NCBI GenBank assembly: GCA_027924585.1 | Contig: BSBM01000140.1 | Span: 11,821,001-11,885,000, forward strand | Origin: Larix kaempferi | Taxonomy: Eukaryota > Streptophyta > Pinopsida > Pinales > Pinaceae | Direction of reading: 5' to 3' | DNA length: 64,000 bases | Shown here: positions 58,376 through 64,000 of the stretch, piece by piece | Layout of the letters: every line of letters starts with the position of its first letter | Position numbering within the stretch: position 1 is the stretch's first letter | Notes under the pieces: model-generated | Seen by the model: the letters and a program-made list of their open reading frames with translations, nothing else | Told to the model about the DNA's origin: nothing | Databases searched by the model: none | Position numbers and translations under genes: made by a program

Positions 58376-58625
58376 ATGCTTCTAAAAGGTATTTGAGAAT
58401 GGATTGACAAGTCTAAAAATTGACGATATTGGGTGAGTTTATTTTTCCCAAATCGTGCTTCTCTCTCTATATGCTTCTAAAAGGTATTTGAGAATGGATT
58501 GACAAGTCTAAAAATTGACGGTATTGGTTGAGTTTATTTTTCCCAAATCGTGCTTCTCTCTCTATATTGAGAGATTTAGCCTCCTCCTATATATATAGAG
58601 AGATTTAGCCTCCTCAATTTTTGCT
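58376..58625. repeat. 95-bp direct duplication and a short partner repeat
   Basis: 58376-58470 and 58471-58565 are almost identical (gaatggattgacaagtctaa; ttcccaaatcgtgcttctct). They are followed by two copies of gagagatttagcctcctc (58572 and 58602). Confidence 0.92.
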
Positions 58626-59427
58626 ATCATCAAACTATTACATACATGGATTCCATTACAAAGAATAAATGGTCCTGTGACTTACAATACAAAAAAGTTG
58701 AGTGCACTTCATTAAAACAAGAATTCCAATAAAATCGAGTAGTATTTATAAGCACATGCAAAGCCAAAGTAGTAATAATATTTATACAAATAAAACAATT
58801 AGCCAAAGTAGGTATAATATTTATCCAAATAAAACAATTAATTTTCTACCTGTAGGATGAGAGTAGCCCCATTCTCATGGAGTCCCGAGAACCCAAATCA
58901 AATGGGTGACATAATTCTCACATCCTAGGTTGGTAAGCATAAACACATACCCCAAAAAAGGATATTAAAACTGGTTTGAGTGTGCCTTTTTTCTGAGATT
59001 ATAGGCACTGATTGGAATGATCAAGGAAAACCTTCCATTTGCTTCCATGTTTCCAAGAAGCTTGGCGGTTTTCAATGCTTGATCAATTCCAGAGGCTGCT
59101 TGGCTTTGCGATTCTCTGCTCCGAATTTATCATGGAAGCCTCAAAAAATAGACAAGGGATACCAACATCAAATAAAACAAAAGTACCAAGCGGGAACTGC
59201 TTAAAGTAGGTTTCTAAAGTTCCAGAAAACTCACATGTATCTACTGTTGGAGATGGGTTTGAATATGGTGATGATGAAAGAACCATGGATAGTGATGGCC
59301 CAACAAGCCTCTTGTTGACCCCACCCATTTTGGATTCTCTAGTCACAAACAATCTTTTTGTTGCATGGGGAGGTATGGCTCAGGATCCATATTAGACTTT
59401 ATCATTTCACTAAACTAGAGTGACCCA
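58626..59427. other. Spacer before Copia-B2
   Basis: Contains a 40-base duplication near 58765-58840 (agccaaagtag..ataatatttat). The stretch 58990-59390 is less AT-rich, with mid-sized open frames on both strands (58980-59204 plus, 59352-59083 minus), but I recognise no domain in either. Confidence 0.4.
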
Positions 59428-59799
59428 TGTTAAAATTGTGACAATATATTTAACTAAAATGGTTTTACAAAAATTGGTATTGGTTAAACCTGGGAAGTTT
59501 GTCTAACCAAGAGTTGGTTGGAAGTTACACTAACCGGTGGTAGTTCTCCTAACTATGTAACTTCTCAAACAAATTTATTTCTATGTAATTTGAGAGGAGT
59601 ACAAGTGTGTGAGGAATGGATTGTAAAATTTTAGATTGTAATCTCCATTATTGAAAGGAATAAGACATCAATACTTTTCTTGGTGGATGTTTCCCCAAAT
59701 TGGGGTTTTACCATTTTAAACTCTTTTGTAAGATTCTGTGTTCATATTTGTCAAATTTTTCTGTCTATTATTTTTAATTTCAGACTCCATATACCAATA
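59428..59799 (+). repeat. Copia-B2 5' LTR
   Basis: 372 bases, the longest LTR of this family here. The terminal CA has changed to TA. It contains ttccccaaattggggtttta, also seen inverted in Copia-B. Confidence 0.88.
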
Positions 59800-60349
59800 A
59801 GTGGTATCAGAGTGTAGGTGAGATTACATATGTGTGAGATTCATCCGCTCTCGTTCAGAGATTCGTTCGCTGTCATTGTGCTAAACGTTGCCTATTCATG
59901 TGGCCGATTCCTGGTGGTTGAATTCTTGTGCTAGACGTTGTGAGAACATGTGGAACTCTACATTGTTAAAGCAGCCAACAAATAGTGCCAACAACATTGG
60001 GTGTGAAGCAAATCCAGCCGCCGCCGAGTTTGAAGCCTTCAAGCAGAGGCTAGTGGTGAAGATTTCACTTCCTGTGTGTGAGGATAGGTCGGACGCAACC
60101 TACGCTAGACGTGTGACCTGAAGATAGAACCCGTTCTATGTTGTGAGTATGGGAGCATGGAGTGAGCCTGTGCCTACATGAAGGAAACTGGAAGCGTGAA
60201 GACCCAGCATTGTGAAAGCATGAAGGATGATGCCAGCACTTAAGGTGGAGCATTTTTTGCACCACGATGGAAAGGTATTTTTTGGCTTATTAAATTTTCT
60301 TTGAAAATATTATGGAGTATTTTGGAAGTCCGTGTTTTAAAAAAATTTG

Positions 60350-63300
60350 ATGGCAAATATGTCTAGTACTGAATTCAAAATTGAGAATTTTAATGGCAAA
60401 AATAACTTTGAATCGTGGAAACTTAAGATGCGAGATCTGTTAGTTCAGCAAGGGTAGCAGAAGGCCTTAGATGGAAAGAGAAAGAAACTCGTAACTATAA
60501 CAGATGATGAATGGGAGTAATTAGATGCCAAAGTACTTAGCACAGTTTGGTTATGTCTTGCGGATGATGTCTTGTTTAATATCGCTCGATAAAAGTCAAC
60601 AAAAATTTTATGGAGCAAGTTGGAAAGCTTGTATATGACGAAGTCTTTGACAAACATAATTTACTTGAATAGGCAGCTATACAATATGAAAATTGAAGAA
60701 GGTACGAAGATTGCAGATCATTTGAATGTTTCTAATACTCTTATTTTCTAGTTGAGTAGTATGGATGTTAAGATTAATGATGAAGATAAGGCAGTCAATA
60801 TTTTATGTACTTTAGCTGAATCTTGGGTTCAAGTAGTATCTTCCATTAGTCTTAGTACAACTGATACTTTGGAATTTGACAGTGTGGTTGGAGCTTTGTT
60901 GTCTGAGGAATTGAGAAATAAATCTAGTATTGAATGCTCTACACCTGAAGATTTGTTTGTTAGAGGTCGATCCAAAGAAAGAGGAGAAAAGTCAAGAGGT
61001 ACTTCTGGATCTAAATCAAAGGGAAAAAGGAGAAAACTTAAATATTGGTAGTGTAACAAGAATGGTCATCTCAAGAAGGACTGTTGGAAAAGACAATAAT
61101 CCAAGAAAGAAGACTCCAAATCTGAGGCAAATTCAGTTGAATCTAATTCAGGTATGATTGATGAGTTTTTGTCCATTTTTAATGTTTTTGAATACAATGA
61201 AGAGTGGCCGTTAGATTTTGGTACTTCTCACCCTGTCTGTCCTCATAAATATTGGTTTACTTCTTATCAAATAGTTAATGATGGCGTAGTTCTTTTAGGA
61301 AACAATTATTCATGTAAGACTGTTGGGGTTGGAAGTATTAAAATTAAAATGTTTGATGGAGTTATAAGAACACTAATAGATGTTATACATGTGCCTGAAT
61401 TAAAGAAAAATTTAATTTCTTTGGGAGTGTTAGATTCTTGTAGTCATAAGTTCACAGGTCTAAGTGGAGTACTAAAAGTATCCAAGGGTGCTTTATTGGT
61501 CATGAAGGCATTGAAAAAAGGAAACTTTTACAAAATGGTTGGAAGAACTCAAGTTAATGAAACAAAATTAGTATCTAAAGAGGCATCAAAATCCACTTGA
61601 TTATGGCATCAACGTCTTGGTCATATGAGTGAGGGAGGACTACAGGTACTAATGAATCGTAAATTACTTCCAAATCTAAAATATCTAGATTTGATGTTTT
61701 GTAGACATTGTATATTTGGGAAATAGTGTTGACAAAAATTCAAAGTAGGTAGTCATGTTAGTAAAGGTGTTCTTGATTACATTCATTCTGATGTATGGGG
61801 TCCATCTCCTACGGTTTACTATGGGGGAGCAACATATTCTGGTGTTTGTAGATGATTTTTCAAGGAAAGTTTGGGTCTATGTTTTAAAAAGAAAAGCTGA
61901 TATGTTTGATATTTTCAAACGTTTTAGAGTTATGGTGGAAAAAAGAACTGGTAGGACAATCAGATGCTTAAGAACAAATAACGGAGGTGAGTTTACTTCG
62001 TTAGAATTTGAAAAGTATTGCAAAGAAGAAGGGATCATAAGACATACAACAAATGTATACACTCCCCAACAAAATGGCGTTGCAGAATGCATGAATAGGA
62101 CTCTTCTAGAGAGAGCAAAGAGTATGCTTAGCGATGCTAATTTGGGTCAAAATTTCTGGGAAGAAGTAGTTTCAAATGCTTGTTATATAATAAATCGATC
62201 ACCGCCAGTTGCAATAGATTGTAAAATTTTGGAAGAGGTATGGAATGGTCATCCTTGTGATTATTCAAATATGAAAATATTTGGTTGTGAAGCTTATGCA
62301 CTTACTCATAAAAATCAGCGTTCTAAGTTAGATCCCAGGTCAAATAAATACATTTTTTTTGGTTATGATAATGTAACAAAATGATATAGGTTGTGGGATC
62401 CTAGTGCCCACAGAATTTCCATTAGCAGAGATGTAATTTTTTATGATTCTTCTCTTATTAAATCAAAAAATGTAAAAGTTGATGTGGAACATGAACAATT
62501 ACCATCAAAACAACTAGTTTAGTTGGAGACCAAATATTCTCATGACTCTCGGAGGAAAAACCAATTTTCTGGTGATAATGAAGTCATAGAAGATGAAGAG
62601 ATTCAGGAAAATGTGGAAACTCCACAACCTACACCAAGAAGATATACATGGGAGAGAAATCCTCCTAAGAGGTATACCAATTTTGTTTTGTCTATTGTTT
62701 TGTTTATTGATTATGGAGAACCTTCTTGTTTTCAGGAAGCCATTGATTGTGTTGACAATGTAAGTGGAAGGTGGCAATGAAAGAAGAAATGGATTCTCTA
62801 GAGAAAAAAAGACATGGGAATTGGTTGAACTCCCCAAATATAGAAAAATTGTTGGATGTAAGTGGGTCTTCAAGTTGAAGAAAGGTGTTGATGGTAAGGT
62901 TGAAAGATACAAAGTCATGTTGGTCGTGAAAGGATACTCTCAGATGGAAGGTATTGACTATCATGAGATTTTTTCACCAATTGTTAAGCTTCTATCTATT
63001 CGTATTGTGTTAGCACTAGTTGCATTACTTGATTTGGAGTTAGAGAAATTAGATGTTAAAACATCATTTTCACATGGAGATTTCGATGAGGATATTTTTA
63101 TGGAACAACCAGAGGGTTTTGTGCAGCATCATAAAGAAAGATTAGTTTGCAAGCTCAAGAAATCATTGTATGGCCTGAAACAATCACCCAGGCAATGGTA
63201 CAAGAAGTTTGATTCTTTCATGGTGAACCAAGGTTATACTAGAAGTGAGTATGATCATTGTTTGTACTTCAAAAGGTTTAATTTGACATATTCATTATCT

Positions 63301-64000
63301 TAGTGTTGTATGTTGATGATATGCTTATTATGAGTAAAAACATGGATGATATTAACATGTTAAAGGATCAGATGGATAAGACATTTGATATGAAGGATCT
63401 TGGAGCTACAAAACAAATGTTGGGTATTGAAATACACAGAGACAGAAGAAATGGTAAGCTTAGTTTTTCACAGGAAAATTATGTTGAGAAAATGCTTGCA
63501 AGATTCAGAATGAATAATACAAAAACTGTGAATGTTCCTTTGGCTTCCCATTTTAATCTTTCTTCGGGTTTATGTCCTAGTAGTGATGAAGAAAATGATT
63601 ATATGTCTCATGTTCCATATGCCAATGCAGTAGGAAGTTTGATGTATGCGATGGTGTGTACTAGACCTGATATTTCACATCCAGTACGCGTTGTTAGTAA
63701 ATACATGGAAAATTTGGTAAAAGAACATTGGAATGCAGTGAAATGGGTGACTTGGTATATTAGAGGAACAAGTGACTATTGTATCACTTTTAATAATAAC
63801 AATGATTATATATGCATTTTTGTTGATTCAGATTTTGTAGGTGATTTGAACAAGAGAAGGTCTACTTTAGGTTATGTTTTTACTCTTACAGGTCGAGTTA
63901 TAAGTTAGATGTCAAAGCTTTAGAAAACAGTTGCTTTATCCACTACAGAGACTGAATACATTGCTTCCTCACATGCTTGCAAAGAGGCAATTTGGATGAA
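60350..64000 (+). pseudogene. Copia-B2 Gag-Pol (broken, partial)
   Basis: Gag opens at 60350 (MANMSSTEFKIENFNGKNN), with stops at 60456 and later; one open part is 60752-61051. The knuckle near 61050 reads YW-stop-CNKNGHLKKDCW, so its first Cys is lost. The protease has LDFGTSH instead of DSGASH. The pre-integrase region lies at 61600-61740. Integrase 61755-62384 has RTNNGGE for RTDNGGE, while the Glu in NGVAE is kept. RT lies at 62764-63303 and 63303-63908 with YVDDM intact. RNase H begins near 63820 (VDSDFVGDLNKRRST) and continues past a stop at 63906 to the window edge. At least eight lesions make it inactive. Confidence 0.88.

Larger units (their letters stand above)
59428..64000 (+). mobile_element. 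Copia-B2: decayed Copia retrotransposon, 3' end outside the window
   Basis: 5' LTR 59428-59799 (TGTTAAAATTGTGAC to ACCAATA), primer site at 59802-59812 (tggtatcagag), leader to 60349, then Gag-Pol in pieces until the window ends in RNase H. It is the same family as Copia-B (minus strand) and the fragment at 48.5 kb, but from an independent insertion. The 3' LTR is not included. Confidence 0.92.

Noticed and set aside
58980-59352. Mid-sized frames on both strands before Copia-B2
   Set aside because: Neither translation shows a domain, and no splice or promoter context supports one strand; left as spacer.

Overview
This window looks like nuclear DNA of a seed plant with a large, repeat-rich genome. 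The evidence is plant-type Copia, Gypsy and L1 retrotransposons nested in each other, AT-rich intergenic DNA with many mini- and microsatellites, and one intron-containing plant-type host gene. A gymnosperm would fit the low gene density, but nothing here proves it.

Layout. 95-7095 (minus) is a complete but inactivated L1-type LINE between 19-bp target-site duplications. It carries an unexplained coiled-coil ORF in its 3' region. 8476-15480 (plus) is Copia-A, a degenerate LTR element with a CAATT duplication and two further solo LTRs nested in it. 18.2-20.47 kb (plus) is a second LINE: ORF1 plus the first 39 codons of ORF2, cut by a Gypsy-type LTR of about 4.1 kb (20475-24621) with a primer-binding site and a non-coding internal part. 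26.6-29.9 kb holds unidentified degenerate coding remnants and a composite minisatellite. 30092-31654 is an insertion with a 10-bp duplication and a single gag-sized ORF, which I cannot assign to a family. 32-36 kb is satellite-like, low-complexity DNA.

36140-39301 (plus) is the one apparently intact host gene. It encodes a serine carboxypeptidase-like protein of 455 aa in ten exons with a consistent splice phase at every junction.

40712-45765 (minus) is Copia-B, and a second member of the family, Copia-B2, starts at 59428 on the plus strand and runs off the window. Between them lies a segmental duplication (45.8-48.1 and 49.1-50.6 kb) containing two copies of an unidentified host-gene pseudogene and a Copia-B fragment. 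Inserted beside it is Copia-C (51391-57538, plus). Its LTRs differ only by one T in a homopolymer and it has an uninterrupted 1401-codon Gag-Pol, so it appears very young. Its long leader carries, in antisense, an open fragment of a host DUF1223-family gene.

How it fits together: the only host gene likely to work is the carboxypeptidase. Almost everything else is mobile DNA of different ages, from decayed (Copia-A, Copia-B, both LINEs) to fresh (Copia-C). The most interesting items are the gene-capturing Copia-C, the unclassified 30.1-kb element, the LINE with extra coiled-coil sequence, and the duplicated pseudogene.
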